A stretch of 64,000 nucleotides of DNA from Cryptomeria japonica (GCF_030272615.1 NC_081407.1:433964730-434028729); one strand, 5' to 3'. Positions 47,044 to 58,065 are shown, numbered from the stretch's first letter. Notes: generated by a model from the sequence alone, not told the origin. Numbers and translations are program-made.

Positions 47044-48449
47044 TGTCATGTCCCCTTTCTAGAGTGGACATCGGAGACGGAGGAGTTGGCCTATCATTGG
47101 AGTCTCGTAGGCTAGCAGAGGTTGATTGGGACTCATTCAGTGCATATAGTGATTGGATTTTGGCTTTACAGGCAGTTTGAAGCCAGTTTGGAGCAGTTCC
47201 TAGATTTTAGGGGGTATCCCTAAATTTTAGGAGGTCGTGACAGTTGCCAGTCGTGAGGTTATTCATGACCTTTTAGATGGTTTCAGTTTCAAAGAGATTG
47301 GGCTTGTTTCCTAAATTTTAGGAACATCCCTAGATTTTAGGGATGAGACTACCAGTGAATCCTTGATTTCCGACTTCAGTCACAGACAGGTGACAGGATG
47401 ATTTTAGGGTTTGTAATGTCAGTTGGGCATTTTGTGGCTATTTGGGTTATATTTTTAATATTTCCTAAGTTAGCGTTTAATAATTAAATAAGGCTAAGTT
47501 GTTAGCCATTTTGGAGTGATAAGGGGTTTTTGGCCTCATCTGGATGCGTATCCCTTGGTGTGATAGCTCGTTGGAAAGGTCTTGGACTTTTCTAAATATT
47601 TCTCTTTTGACTCAGATCCTTTCGGTGAACGGATTTCTTTATATTTGAAAAAAGGTCATTTTCTATGCACTTGACAACTTAAAATGAGAAATATAACATT
47701 TTAACCCTAAACGCCCCATTGAGTCACTTTTAGGGTTTGAGCTTAGTGGGAAGGTGTTATAAGGAAGTTGAGACCTAATTCTTATTATCTTTTACACATT
47801 TTACATCTTGGATTTGAGATTTGGCTCTGGAAGAGCTTTTCAGCATCTGGGACGCCAACCCCAATGCCTTGCCTGTTTGGGACGTAGCCCCCAATACAGT
47901 GGTTTGGATTTGTTTGCAGCTATTAGCATCTTGGAGATTGTACGGCATTCTTTCTGGAGGTTCAGCAATTCTGACAGAGTTCAGCGTAGGGTTTGGGGTT
48001 TCTAACCAGTTGGGTGTACTTGGCAGCCGTACGGCTGTACCTGGCAGCCACTTTCCTTCCCACGTGCAGCACTTGGAGGGCTGGAATCTTGCCACAAATT
48101 CATTCCTAGTTATGTTACTCTTTCAGCATCCAGGTTGGAATTATTCCTGATTGTAATCTTCCTGAAATTATTGGAAATCTTCATCTGGTCAAATATTTGA
48201 TTTTATATTCAGAAATCTGCCTTGAATCGAATTTGTTTTGGCTGTATATGAACTTCATTTTCAGTACTTTGTTCATGTACTTGTACTTCATTATTTACTT
48301 GTTGAAAAATCATCAAAATACAAAAAGAATTCAACCCTTCTGCAACTTTTGTCTATTTCTGAAAGAAAATATTAATAAGTAGGAAAAATCAATTTAAATA
48401 AATAAAAATTACAGCAGATTGGTAAAAGAGATCCATCAGGGATCTTTCA
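47044..48449 (+). repeat. 5' LTR (1,406 bp)
   Basis: TG...CA ends. It contains repeated words 'taaattttagga' and 'ctagattttaggg' in its first 400 bp (U3). A TATA-like gttataagg is near 47753. Small open frames on both strands (e.g. 47775-48095) recur identically in the 3' LTR and are not taken as genes. Confidence 0.96.
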
Positions 48450-48450
48450 G

Positions 48451-48462
48451 TGGTATCAGAGC
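48451..48462 (+). promoter_or_regulatory. Primer-binding site (initiator tRNA-Met)
   Basis: tggtatcagagc one base after the LTR end at 48449. Confidence 0.95.
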
Positions 48463-48547
48463 TTTGATCTTGCCAGCCTGTTGGGTGAAGATCAAGAGTT
48501 CTAATTCAGATTTGAGTTTAGTTTGGTTGAAAATCAAATCGGACATC

Positions 48548-51178
48548 ATGACAGGGTTGTTTAGAAATAAACAAGCAGGAAAAGAATTTGAACAAACACC
48601 TTCAAGGAGTTCCAAACAGTCTAAGGGTACAACTCCTTCAACAAGTACAAGGAGAAGGTCTCCTGCCAAGACATTCAATGATATAGTTATGAACAACTAT
48701 GATAAGTATTGCTCTCTTCCTAAAAAGATACGTGACCACCTTTCCTTCACACAATTCATGGGTGTACCAGTTGAAGATGACTTGATGTTTTCAAGTCCAC
48801 GTCATCAACCAAGAACAAAACAAGAGTCAATTGAGAGCAAGGGAAGCAAAGGAAGAGGAGCAGATATGATGTTTACCAGTGAGATTGGTAGGAAACTATT
48901 TGAAGATTTTGAGAGACATGTAGATCCAATTGGTGCCTCTTTGGTTGGTTACAACGCTGTCCCATCATTTTTGGTGGAAGATGTGAAGGAAGAGTTTGTA
49001 ACTTCAAGCAATACACAAGACATTCATGAGAGGTTTGATGAGTTTTCAGATTGCCCAAAGACTGATTTTGAATCAGCAATTGATGAAGAACATGAGGTTG
49101 AAATGGACAGCGTAAGTTTGGATTCATTTGTCACACTACTTCCTCTTCTCAATTGGGAAGACCATGAGGAAAGTCGAAATTTAATGGTGTGTAGTGAATC
49201 CAAAGATTTGTCACCACAGTATGATCATAATTCTGAAGTCCATAACAGCAGTGACGTAACTTATCTTCCTCAAGATATGACAGCCTTTGGTCATGAAGAG
49301 AATAGAGATTTGCATTCTACATTTGCGGGTGCTTATGGTACAAGCATGGGTTATGCTGATGCAAATAATACAACTCACCATAAGTCTGATTTTGTGTACT
49401 TTGGGGCAGCTGATATAAAACATTGCCAAAAGTTGAACGAAGATTGGTTACATAGAGCTGCCCAAGCAAAAACGCTTGCTGCCCAAGCAAGACACCACCT
49501 CCAAAGAGTCAAAGAGCGTCACAATCGGTTAGATGACGCAAGGATACAAAGAGAATCATCCATTAGATCTTTATTTCTTCCAAGGGAAGAAAAGGACAGC
49601 GAAGATATATTGAATGGAAATAGAAATCAGTTTGATTTTCTGAGTTTGATCAGCAATTTTCCTTCATCTAATGAGTCAAATTTGAAACCTTGCATTGAGA
49701 ACATTCAAGTTGGGAAGACTAGGTGTGAAGTTTATGAGTTGTTAGGTGGCATTCATAGTGGACCAGCCACTGAAGGTTTATCCATGTTGCAGAACAAAAA
49801 CATCTACTATTCATTTGTGGACTTGTCACCTCTTTCATATGATAGGGCAGCGATGTACTTATTAATTGGTGACTCAGTTTTCTTAGATGTGATAGTGGGC
49901 TATGAAGATCAGCGTGTAAGAGACTATATTTGGTGCATGGCTAAACAATATATTTATTTGGCATCCTCCAATGAAGACATACTAACTTGTGGAGAAATTG
50001 GGCAAGTTGCAGCCGCTGATCAAAGGTTTTGGAGAGGTTTCCATCACACTTTGCTTGTTGGAAATTGTCTTATTGATGGGTCCATTTCAACATTGAAGAT
50101 TGGTGGTATTTATGGTTTCACAGTGGCTATAGAGAGACACGGTATCGAGGATGCCTCTTACTATCATTGTCTCTTCATGACAGATGGATGTGGATTTAGT
50201 TTTATTTGGGATCCAGGTGTTGATTCATTTGATACAGTGTCTTATAGGGATTATAGTATGTTGCTCCAGATATTAAGATTATATGGCACTTATATCAGAG
50301 GAGAGCAGCAGGAGCAGTTTATGTCCTACAGGTGGTTTGTGTGGGATCATGGTATAGACATGTGTAGTACCTTCCTTTCGTGGATCCTACATGGGTTGCT
50401 TCACTTCAGATGTATAGATGTAGTCGTGGGTGTACAATGGTTGTTGACACTTGGACGGTATGTTCGGAATATCACGAGGATGGAGCTGGAGTTTACCCAC
50501 TATCCCTCTCAGTTTATCGAGCAGAGTGGGATGACAGTAGATCCACAGGTTGATTGTCATCAGATAGCTGGCGTGGATGAGTTATGTGATGTTACTCCTA
50601 GTGAGTACTTTGAGCCAGTTGATGTGGCAATTTCACCTGATTCTCTAGACAGGGTGATTGTTTCATTGCTAGTTGGTGATTACATATTTTTAGATGCCAG
50701 CTTGGAGAGTGATGATTTTAGTCAGTATTATATATTGTCTAGTGAGTTGGCATTAGATCTTCCGGCACATCAGCAGCAGTGTGTGGCAGTTGTGTGTCAC
50801 TTGTGTCAGATGGGGTCAGATCACAGAGGGTCTTCCATGGATTGGCATTCATTGGATATTATGACGGATGTTATGCATGTTGGTGATCACAGACACACTA
50901 GTGGTCTTGGCATTTATGGATATTTGATCTATGGAGATGATATAGTTTTCCATTGCTCACTTGAGGTATTCAGCGGGAGCTATGCTTCGCTCTGGGACCC
51001 AGACAGTGTTGATTTGACAGCACAGGTGCTTCAGCATTTTGAGGAGCCATTCCAAATCGGGGCATTGCATGTTGTTTATATCAGAGATGAGCAGCAGTTA
51101 CATGCAATGATTTGTTTACATCTTATTTGGGATGGTGGAGGATTGGTGTTTCAGTTGCTTGTGGGCAAGCAACTCTGA
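48548..51178 (+). CDS. Unknown 876-residue protein of the non-autonomous LTR element
   Basis: The start is taken at ATG 48548 (MTGLFRNKQAG); the open frame begins at 48419 but that part covers the LTR end and PBS. The frame ends at TGA 51176-51178, touching the polypurine tract. The N-terminal third is charged, with Ser/Thr-rich basic patches (RSSKQSKGTTPSTSTRRR) and SLPKKIRDHLSFTQFMGVP. A helix-rich Gln/Arg part (AAQAKTLAAQARHHLQRVKERHN, cut here as two runs AAQAKTLAAQA and RHHLQRVKERHN) follows near 49450-49520. The last 45% holds two diverged copies of one module: 49858-50390 (LLIGDSVFLD...GIYGF...IWDPG...YIRGEQQ) and 50667-51155 (LLVGDYIFLD...GIYGY...LWDP...YIRDEQQ). No gag knuckle or pol motif. 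Being fully open in a young copy suggests that it was functional at insertion. Confidence 0.8.
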   Translation: MTGLFRNKQAGKEFEQTPSRSSKQSKGTTPSTSTRRRSPAKTFNDIVMNNYDKYCSLPKKIRDHLSFTQFMGVPVEDDLMFSSPRHQPRTKQESIESKGSKGRGADMMFTSEIGRKLFEDFERHVDPIGASLVGYNAVPSFLVEDVKEEFVTSSNTQDIHERFDEFSDCPKTDFESAIDEEHEVEMDSVSLDSFVTLLPLLNWEDHEESRNLMVCSESKDLSPQYDHNSEVHNSSDVTYLPQDMTAFGHEENRDLHSTFAGAYGTSMGYADANNTTHHKSDFVYFGAADIKHCQKLNEDWLHRAAQAKTLAAQARHHLQRVKERHNRLDDARIQRESSIRSLFLPREEKDSEDILNGNRNQFDFLSLISNFPSSNESNLKPCIENIQVGKTRCEVYELLGGIHSGPATEGLSMLQNKNIYYSFVDLSPLSYDRAAMYLLIGDSVFLDVIVGYEDQRVRDYIWCMAKQYIYLASSNEDILTCGEIGQVAAADQRFWRGFHHTLLVGNCLIDGSISTLKIGGIYGFTVAIERHGIEDASYYHCLFMTDGCGFSFIWDPGVDSFDTVSYRDYSMLLQILRLYGTYIRGEQQEQFMSYRWFVWDHGIDMCSTFLSWILHGLLHFRCIDVVVGVQWLLTLGRYVRNITRMELEFTHYPSQFIEQSGMTVDPQVDCHQIAGVDELCDVTPSEYFEPVDVAISPDSLDRVIVSLLVGDYIFLDASLESDDFSQYYILSSELALDLPAHQQQCVAVVCHLCQMGSDHRGSSMDWHSLDIMTDVMHVGDHRHTSGLGIYGYLIYGDDIVFHCSLEVFSGSYASLWDPDSVDLTAQVLQHFEEPFQIGALHVVYIRDEQQLHAMICLHLIWDGGGLVFQLLVGKQL

Positions 51179-51187
51179 GAGGGGAGG
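51177..51187 (+). promoter_or_regulatory. Polypurine tract of the non-autonomous LTR element
   Basis: gagaggggagg, two bases before the 3' LTR; overlaps the stop codon of the internal frame. Confidence 0.9.
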
Positions 51188-51189
51188 CT

Positions 51190-52595
51190 TGTCATGTCCC
51201 CTTTCTAGAGTGGACATCGGAGACGGAGGAGTTGGCCTATCATTGGAGTCTCGTAGGCTAGCAGAGGTTGATTGGGACTCATTCAGTGCATATAGTGATT
51301 GGATTTTGGCTTTACAGGCAGTTTGAAGCCAGTTTGGAGCAGTTCCTAGATTTTAGGGGGTATCCCTAAATTTTAGGAGGTCGTGACAGTTGCCAGTCGT
51401 GAGGTTATTCATGACCTTTTAGATGGTTTCAGTTTCAAAGAGATTGGGCTTGTTTCTTAAATTTTAGGAACATCCCTAGATTTTAGGGATGAGACTACCA
51501 GTGAATCCTTGATTTCCGACTTCAGTCACAGACAGGTGACAGGATGATTTTAGGGTTTGTAATGTCAGTTGGGCATTTTGTGGCTATTTGGGTTATATTT
51601 TTAATATTTCCTAAGTTAGCGTTTAATAATTAAATAAGGCTAAGTTGTTAGCCATTTTGGAGTGATAAGGGGTTTTTGGCCTCATCTGGATGCGTATCCC
51701 TTGGTGTGATAGCTCGTTGGAAAGGTCTTGGACTTTTCTAAATATTTCTCTTTTGACTCAGATCCTTTCGGTGAACGGATTTCTTTATATTTGAAAAAAG
51801 GTCATTTTCTATGCACTTGACAACTTAAAATGAGAAATATAACATTTTAACCCTAAACGCCCCATTGAGTCACTTTTAGGGTTTGAGCTTAGTGGGAAGG
51901 TGTTATAAGGAAGTTGAGACCTAATTCTTATTATCTTTTACACATTTTACATCTTGGATTTGAGATTTGGCTCTGGAAGAGCTTTTCAGCATCTGGGACG
52001 CCAACCCCAATGCCTTGCCTGTTTGGGACGTAGCCCCCAATACAATGGTTTGGATTTGTTTGCAGCTATTAGCATCTTGGAGATTGTACGGCATTCTTTC
52101 TGGAGGTTCAGCAATTCTGACAGAGTTCAGCGTGGGGTTTGGGGTTTCTAACCAGTTGGGTGTACTTGGCAGCCGTACGGCTGTACCTGGCAGCCACTTT
52201 CCTTCCCACGTGCAGCACTTGGAGGGCTGGAATCTTGCCACAACTTCATTCCTAGTTATGTTACTCTTTCAGCATCCAGGTTGGAATTATTCCTGATTGT
52301 AATCTTCCTGAAATTATTGGAAATCTTCATCTGGTCAAATATTTGATTTTATATTCAGAAATCTGCCTTGAATCGAATTTGTTTTGGCTGTATATGAACT
52401 TCATTTTCAGTACTTTGTTCATGTACTTGTACTTCATTATTTACTTGTTGAAAAATCATCAAAATACAAAAAGAATTCAACCCTTCTGCAACTTCTGTCT
52501 ATTTCTGAAAGAAAATATTAATAAGTAGGAAAAATCAATTTAAATAAATAAAAATTACAGCAGATTGGTAAAAGAGATCCATCAGGGATCTTTCA
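51190..52595 (+). repeat. 3' LTR (1,406 bp)
   Basis: Same length as the 5' LTR. Differences seen by eye: c/t near 47312/51458, g/a in ccaataca.tgg, a/g in agcgt.gggt, a/c in ccacaa.ttc, t/c in caactt.tgtc; five in 1,406 bp (~0.4%). Confidence 0.96.
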
Positions 52596-53639
52596 GAGGC
52601 TCAGACTAACCATGCAGAGGGACTTACAGTTAGCAAATTCCCAATGGTATGAACCAAAAAATCGTTAAGATATTCTCACACTTTTGCCATTAAAATCACT
52701 GAACTTTAACTAACTTTGATGAAAAAACCATGCAAACAAGTAAATGCCAATTTCAAAACACCATGCTTCAATGTTTTATTCATTTGCTTCAATTGCCATT
52801 ACAACAATTTCTGCTCAGCAATTCCTATTCTACTCCTAATTCTAACTTCTACTTTGTACCTTCTAAACTTCAAACTATTTATTTTTTAACACCTTACAAT
52901 GAGAGAGGCACTAACCTTTTATAGATTTTACATCTTGAATCAATGGCCAAGATCCAATCCATTCAATAGCTCAGATTTGCCTTCTAGAAACCCTAACAAC
53001 TTTCAGTTAATTGTCTCAACAATTTCCAACCACCTTTCAACTACATTCCAACTGCTTTCAATTAATCCCCCTAGAAGACAAAAGTCCACAGGGCTCAAGA
53101 CAAAAAGACAAATTTGGTAGCTGGGTGAACAATTAACTTTAGGCCCCCTTTTGTGTTGCGTTAAATTGGGCCCTAAAGTTGTAATTTTACAATAAAATAA
53201 TTGCCATTACAATAAATTCAAATTCTTGTCATCTCCAGCTGTTCATACTCCATTTCTGCATGCTCCTATAGCACTCCGTGTCTTGTCACTGTCTTCCAGA
53301 GTTTTGGGAATGATCTCATCCTTGTACTTTGTCTTTGGTGACCTCCTTGCTTCATCACGATCACATCTTCAATTGGTGCCCTAGATTGTAGTGTTGTGGA
53401 GCCTCCCTTTGTCCTACGCATCTCGACGTCGCCTCTTGGTGGCCTCTATCCCTTCGATACTTTCATCCTTCTGACTCCCTTTGGTTGTCATCCATCCTGC
53501 ATAGACAAGCAATTTCAAGAATCAATCACATTTTCATTTAGTCATTCATTCATCACTCTCATTTTGACTACCATCACATTCATTGGTCCCCTTGCAACAT
53601 TTTAGCCTTATTGAACATCATTCTGAAATTATGTCCCAT

Positions 53640-54690
53640 GAACTAAGAGCTAGGAAGGTCACTTTGGCCTTGGAAAGGTGATCAAGAAATATGACCTAGG
53701 ACCAACCTCGGCACTAGGATGAGTTTTGGGAATAAAGGGCTTAGTCTAATTTGAAGTGCCAACACCACATGAAATATCCCCTTGAAACCTGGACTTAAGA
53801 CTGCTGCAAATGGAGAATTTTCTCATCCAAACCCCTAAGTTTGGAGAAGGCTTCAAATTTGGTGTTGAGAATCTTAGGAATAAAGCATATTCTTCTTTTG
53901 ACTGCTAATGCCGAGTCTTGAGGAAGGAAAGCTCAGTTTAGAAAGAAATTCGGTGTAAAACTCAGTGATGGGAACATGCTTTAGAATAACACTTAATCCA
54001 GCCTTTGTGCAACCACTGAACTTACAGGGCTAGGGGCAAAACTCGGTCAAAACCTTGGCCTTAGGAACTTTTTTAGGAACAAGGCCTAATCCTCATTTAA
54101 CTGCCACCACCAAATTTGGAAAGCAGGAGTGAAACTTGGACTTAACCTCGGGGGTAGGAAAGGTTTCAGGATTAAAGGCTTTATCCCAATTTTGCTGCAA
54201 TCACCGAGTTTGGGAAGAACCGGGGCAAAGTTGGGTGGTAGTAGACCCTTTTAGATTAAGGCATGCTTCTGATCAAGGTGCAGAATTCACTGTCTGTGCC
54301 CATGAACTTCCTCCATCTTCTGATATTTTTCACAAAGTCAGAACGTCATGAAGAAATTCTGCTTTGAAGTTTGGATTTTGACCCTATCTTCAGCTGATTC
54401 TGTAAACTTGGGCTAAAGTTTGCTCCTAGGAAACATTTTAGTATCCAGCTTATTCCAAATTTTTATGCAAGTACCGAACTTTGTAGGGTGATGGGTGAAA
54501 CTCGGGCTAAAGTTTGGGGTTAGGAAGACTTTAAGGATTAAGAGATTAATCCCATTCCAAATGCAACCACTAAATTTTTGGGGGATTTGTGGAGAACTTC
54601 AGTGTAGGGAAAGGTTTTTTGGAATAAGGTCTTATTCCAATTATGAGTGCAAACACCGAGTTTTTGGGGAATACTCCAAAATTTAATTCC
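53640..54690. repeat. Element F array, ~110-140-bp degenerate tandem repeat
   Basis: Units contain, in order, a word like accgagtttggg, a gcaaaactcgg-like word, 'ttaggaa', 'aggattaaggc' and 'aatcc.aattt', e.g. near 54000, 54120, 54210, 54480 and 54640. Units are heavily diverged. Same position in the element as the other arrays. Confidence 0.65.
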
Positions 54691-55177
54691 AAGTGTGGGC
54701 TGGCCTATATTTTGCTGTGTTCTATGTATCCTCTTGGATCAAGTTTTGGCCCTTGGATGATCTTCTTCCCTCCTTATGGCGTTGATCCAGTCTGCCTCTC
54801 TCTTTATTCACTTTGCTCCTTTCATGCTTGGACTTCACCTTACGCATCATTCCATGCTTCTTCACTTGCCATGCATCCTCACTTGCTTCCAAGATGCAAT
54901 GCAAGTAGCCCCAAGGCAACACTATCTCAACTTCAAGCCTAATGAGGATTCCTAAATACCCTATAGCTCAATGGCCAACTCTGACAGTAACTTCCTCAGA
55001 GTCATTCTAGCTGAAGCCCTGCTCTTCTAGTCTGATTTTCTATATTCAGGGGATATATCTTGGCCTAGGCTTAATATTTCTCAGAAGGACAAAATTGCCT
55101 CAAAACACTGGCGAAGCCAGTAAAAGAAAGGGGGTTCCTGTTGGAGACGGGGAGTGTGTGCACAGCACAACACAATC

Positions 55178-56923
55178 CTCCAAGCAATACATTGTAAACC
55201 TAGTGGAAACAAGCATGCGAGGGAGGACCTTATAAATGCAATAAAGGACAAAACTTTAAGGACTAGGTTTGAGGTGTCAATCATATGAAATATCACAAAG
55301 CATACCTCAAGAGAGGATAGTCACAAGCCATACATGCAAGCTCAAAAGGAGTTGTGAAATTATAATATTATTGTTAAAGTATGTCAAATCTTTTACAACG
55401 ATCATGGAAGGGTTGAAAAAACTCCTAAACATTATATTCCGACCTCCAAAAAGAACCCTCCATATTCTTTTGGCTCTTAGATGGATCAAGAATGCTCTTT
55501 ATTAAGTTGCATACTTTACATTAATTCCTTTTCACATAAGTAATTGCCAATACCAATTGTGTTGTAGCTATCAAACAGTAATTGAATGTGGAATGTAGGA
55601 GAATACCAGTCCATATAAGATTTCTGGGCACATTGGCCTTCATTTTGGGCCTCCAATCTCCACAAAAACATGTGCAAATACAAACTACAAGATCTATCTG
55701 TATATATCTCTGTATGAATGAGTAAAGGATGTCAATATCGAATGGAAAAAAGAAGGTTGGGCATATTGGTCATAATTCTGGATCCCAAAGTTATAAAAAA
55801 CATGCATTATAATGAGCTGGATTTTCAATTTTGTGTTCTTTTATTGAACAAAACATCTGGGCTAATATATGCTCTAAATAGCAAAGTTAGGGTACCCAGC
55901 AACATTTCTTCATTTCTCAAAAACTGCTTCATTCAGGAGGCCATAATCTTAGATTTCCTTCTCTGAATTGAACACTTTTGCCCATTCCATTGTCAAGAGC
56001 TTTCTCTTAGCAGGTAATAGCCCATACTCTGGATATATATTGGCATAATCAACGGGCTATCAAAGTTGTCCTTGAAAATCTACTGCAACACTGTAGGAGA
56101 ATGAATCTCCCTCCATAATCTGATAAAGATTAGTAGAAACATTTTCGATGTGGAGATTACAGAAAATAGCTCTGAAGGTTTGGTTGAGCCTCATCTCCTT
56201 TGGTGTTTCTCCCACCAGAAACCTAAACAAGCTTTGCTTGTCCTGCAAAGGCTGTCAAAACCTTGTTTGTGGTCATCAGCTGGTGCTCAAAAGATTTCTT
56301 AGCAGCTGACTCTGCTGAGCTTTGTTGCCTTGTTAGTTCAAATATTCTAAGCTTGTCTATATTTTTCTGGCTTTTCTTAAAGAAACTGATTCATCCCTTG
56401 GAGCTTTTTTTTCCATGAATAATGATATCATCAACCCTGTTTACATCTGGTTTTAATAATCATGGGATCTTGGTTTCAAGCTATTCTCTATTAATATTTG
56501 GAGACTTACGTAGGGGTTTAACAATAGCTAGTTGAGATTTTTCTTCTTGGATATCTTTTTTATTTTTGAAGCTAGATACAAATTCCTAAATAAGTTATTA
56601 TTAAAGGTAGTGCTCTTAATAATGCACGTCTTTACATAAACTAATCAGAAAATGTAATTTTTTTTCAAGCAATCGTAATTATGTGTTTCTAAATTTCTAT
56701 TTCTTAGATCAGTTTTTCTTAGGAAATTTTCACTTTACTATTCATCTTTTTTTGACTGTCTCCTCAGAGGATTAAAATCATGCTTACGCCATCTATTGGT
56801 GTTCTTGCATTGGAAAATATGGCAACCATAAAGCATTTTAATTAATTGCACGCAAGTTAAATTTGATGTTTTTAGATATGGCACACAAATAGGGTTTGAT
56901 TGATTCATCTTTTTTCTCTGCAG
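55178..56923. other. 3' end of the giant intron, nothing recognised
   Basis: About 1.7 kb of AT-rich DNA without element termini. It ends with a strong pyrimidine tract, cttttttctctgcag, before the last exon. Confidence 0.5.
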
Positions 56924-57103
56924 GTTTTGTTGCATGAGGGTGGAACACTACTTGTGTGTGTCAATTCAGTCCGTGCATTACATAATCCTTCTTGGTCATG
57001 GACCCATGACTTAAGAAGACTGGCAAATGATTTTATTGCATTGCTAACAAATACATTGAAAAGATTGACCTCTTCCAACAATGTTCAAGCAGCATCATCG
57101 TAG
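56924..57103 (+). CDS. HMA1: HMA1 last exon (C-terminus)
   Basis: 59 codons plus stop TAG (57101-57103), in phase 0 with the exon at 16693-16779. It encodes VLLHEGGTLLVCVNSVRAL, the last membrane segment and the His-Glu-Gly-Gly motif typical of HMA1, followed by NPSWSW and a short Ser/Asn-rich tail. Together the four exons give 223 C-terminal residues without interruption. Strong match to plant HMA1 from the family. Confidence 0.95.
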   Translation, partial: VLLHEGGTLLVCVNSVRALHNPSWSWTHDLRRLANDFIALLTNTLKRLTSSNNVQAASS

Positions 57104-57700
57104 CCCACTATGTAGGCTTTGGCTTTGTATTGTTTATTCTGTATTTACTAGTTTTATTGTCATTCACATCAAGGTCACTGAAGGGAATTGGAATATTAAA
57201 TGTTCCAGTCACTTTTATGAAGTGAGACCAATAGCAATGAATCTTCTCTTTCCTCATCATATGGTGACCTTTTTCTACACTAATGAAAGTATCTTTTATG
57301 GTGGAGGCCTTCTTTCCTTGTTGAACTAATTCGCAAGAAACAGCTAGTTGTGTTACGAGAAGGTTGTAAAATTTGCAATTTGTAGAGAGGGGTTAAAAAC
57401 TATGTTAAGCGCTAACATGGATGCTTAAGAGCTACAGAAGTGTTAATCATAATGTCTTTAATCTTATTAAATACATATGTTGTAGCAACCACAGAGCATA
57501 TAAGAAATTCTACAGATGCAAGAAATAAGATTATATTTAAAAACTTTATTCCTTTTCAAAATGCAGTATTGTTAATGAGACCATCCATGAAAACAACAAT
57601 AGTGAGTTCAGTTCCAAAACATCAAAAATCTATTGAATATATATGCAGGAGCTCTAGGAGAAATGAAAAAGCTCTTCAGTTGTAACTGAACAATAAAACA
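57104..57700 (+). other. Likely HMA1 3' untranslated region
   Basis: AT-rich and without further exon signals. A candidate polyadenylation signal AATAAA is at 57692-57697. The real end is not provable from sequence. Confidence 0.45.
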
Positions 57701-58065
57701 TCTCTTTACTCTGAATATGATTGTTTTGGAAATTGTATATGATGAGCTTTTTGGTATATCTAGGGGCAATGAAGAACCAGAACCCATGTATTGAAACATA
57801 ATCTTGTGTGAAAATAAAGGAAAACGTTTTTCTCTGGCAGGAAGAATGAAGTAACCTTTCAATATTCCATTGGGACGGCTGTGAACTATGGCACTAGTGA
57901 CACATTTAAAAGAAAAGTGTTGCTCTGTACTAGCATTGATGGATGAGATGTAGGTGGCAGATCCAAATAGAGGAAAAATATTATACGGCAGGGTTTCGTG
58001 TTTAAAATGTCGAATCTATATTAAAACCTAACTTTTATGCATCACATGTGCTACTTCAATGCAAG
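57701..58065. other. Intergenic DNA
   Basis: Nothing recognised. Confidence 0.4.

Larger units (their letters stand above)
47044..52595 (+). mobile_element. Young non-autonomous LTR retrotransposon with one large unknown frame
   Basis: LTRs at 47044-48449 and 51190-52595 are both 1,406 bp, start TGTCATG, end TTTCA, and differ at only about five positions. The target duplication gaggc is perfect (47039-47043 and 52596-52600). A tRNA-Met PBS follows the 5' LTR; a polypurine tract precedes the 3' LTR. The internal 2.7 kb holds one intact reading frame with no protease, RT, RNase H or integrase motif, so transposition must rely on enzymes from another element. Low LTR divergence points to recent insertion. 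Confidence 0.97.
46545..55172 (-). mobile_element. TGTTG-family element F, split by an LTR retrotransposon
   Basis: The left end is tgttgatggg; the right end has a diverged hairpin/terminus block (gggggttcc...ggggagtgtgtg...cacaaca) ending at 55172. Flanks caact and caatc are a poor 5-bp duplication, as expected for an old copy. Interrupted at 47044-52595; joining across it restores the family order, e.g. the 'caaatggtatgaacc'-like block at 52639 matches E near 10463. A minus-strand TATA (ccttttatag, 52915-52924) is ~815 bp from the 3' end without the insertion. Native length ~3.07 kb; no long protein. Confidence 0.75.
16780..56923 (+). other. Giant HMA1 intron, 40,144 bp
   Basis: Runs from donor gtatag (16780) to acceptor ctctgcag (56916-56923). 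The flanking exons join in phase 0 at a point that is contiguous in other HMA1 proteins, so no coding segment seems to be missing between them. About 25.8 kb (64%) of it is TGTTG-family elements C, A, B and F with their nested insertions. The rest holds copia, LINE and hAT relics and unidentified DNA. Confidence 0.9.

Noticed and set aside
47775-52241. Identical ~106-residue frames at 47775-48095 and 51921-52241 as a duplicated gene
   Set aside because: They lie at the same place in the two LTRs and are simply LTR copies; frames are open on both strands by composition.
16780-56923. Two separate genes (an HMA1 fragment at 13-17 kb and another at 57 kb) instead of one gene with a giant intron
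   Set aside because: Phase and residues join exactly at ACG|GTT as in known HMA1 proteins, and both sides have proper splice sites, with no duplicated residues.
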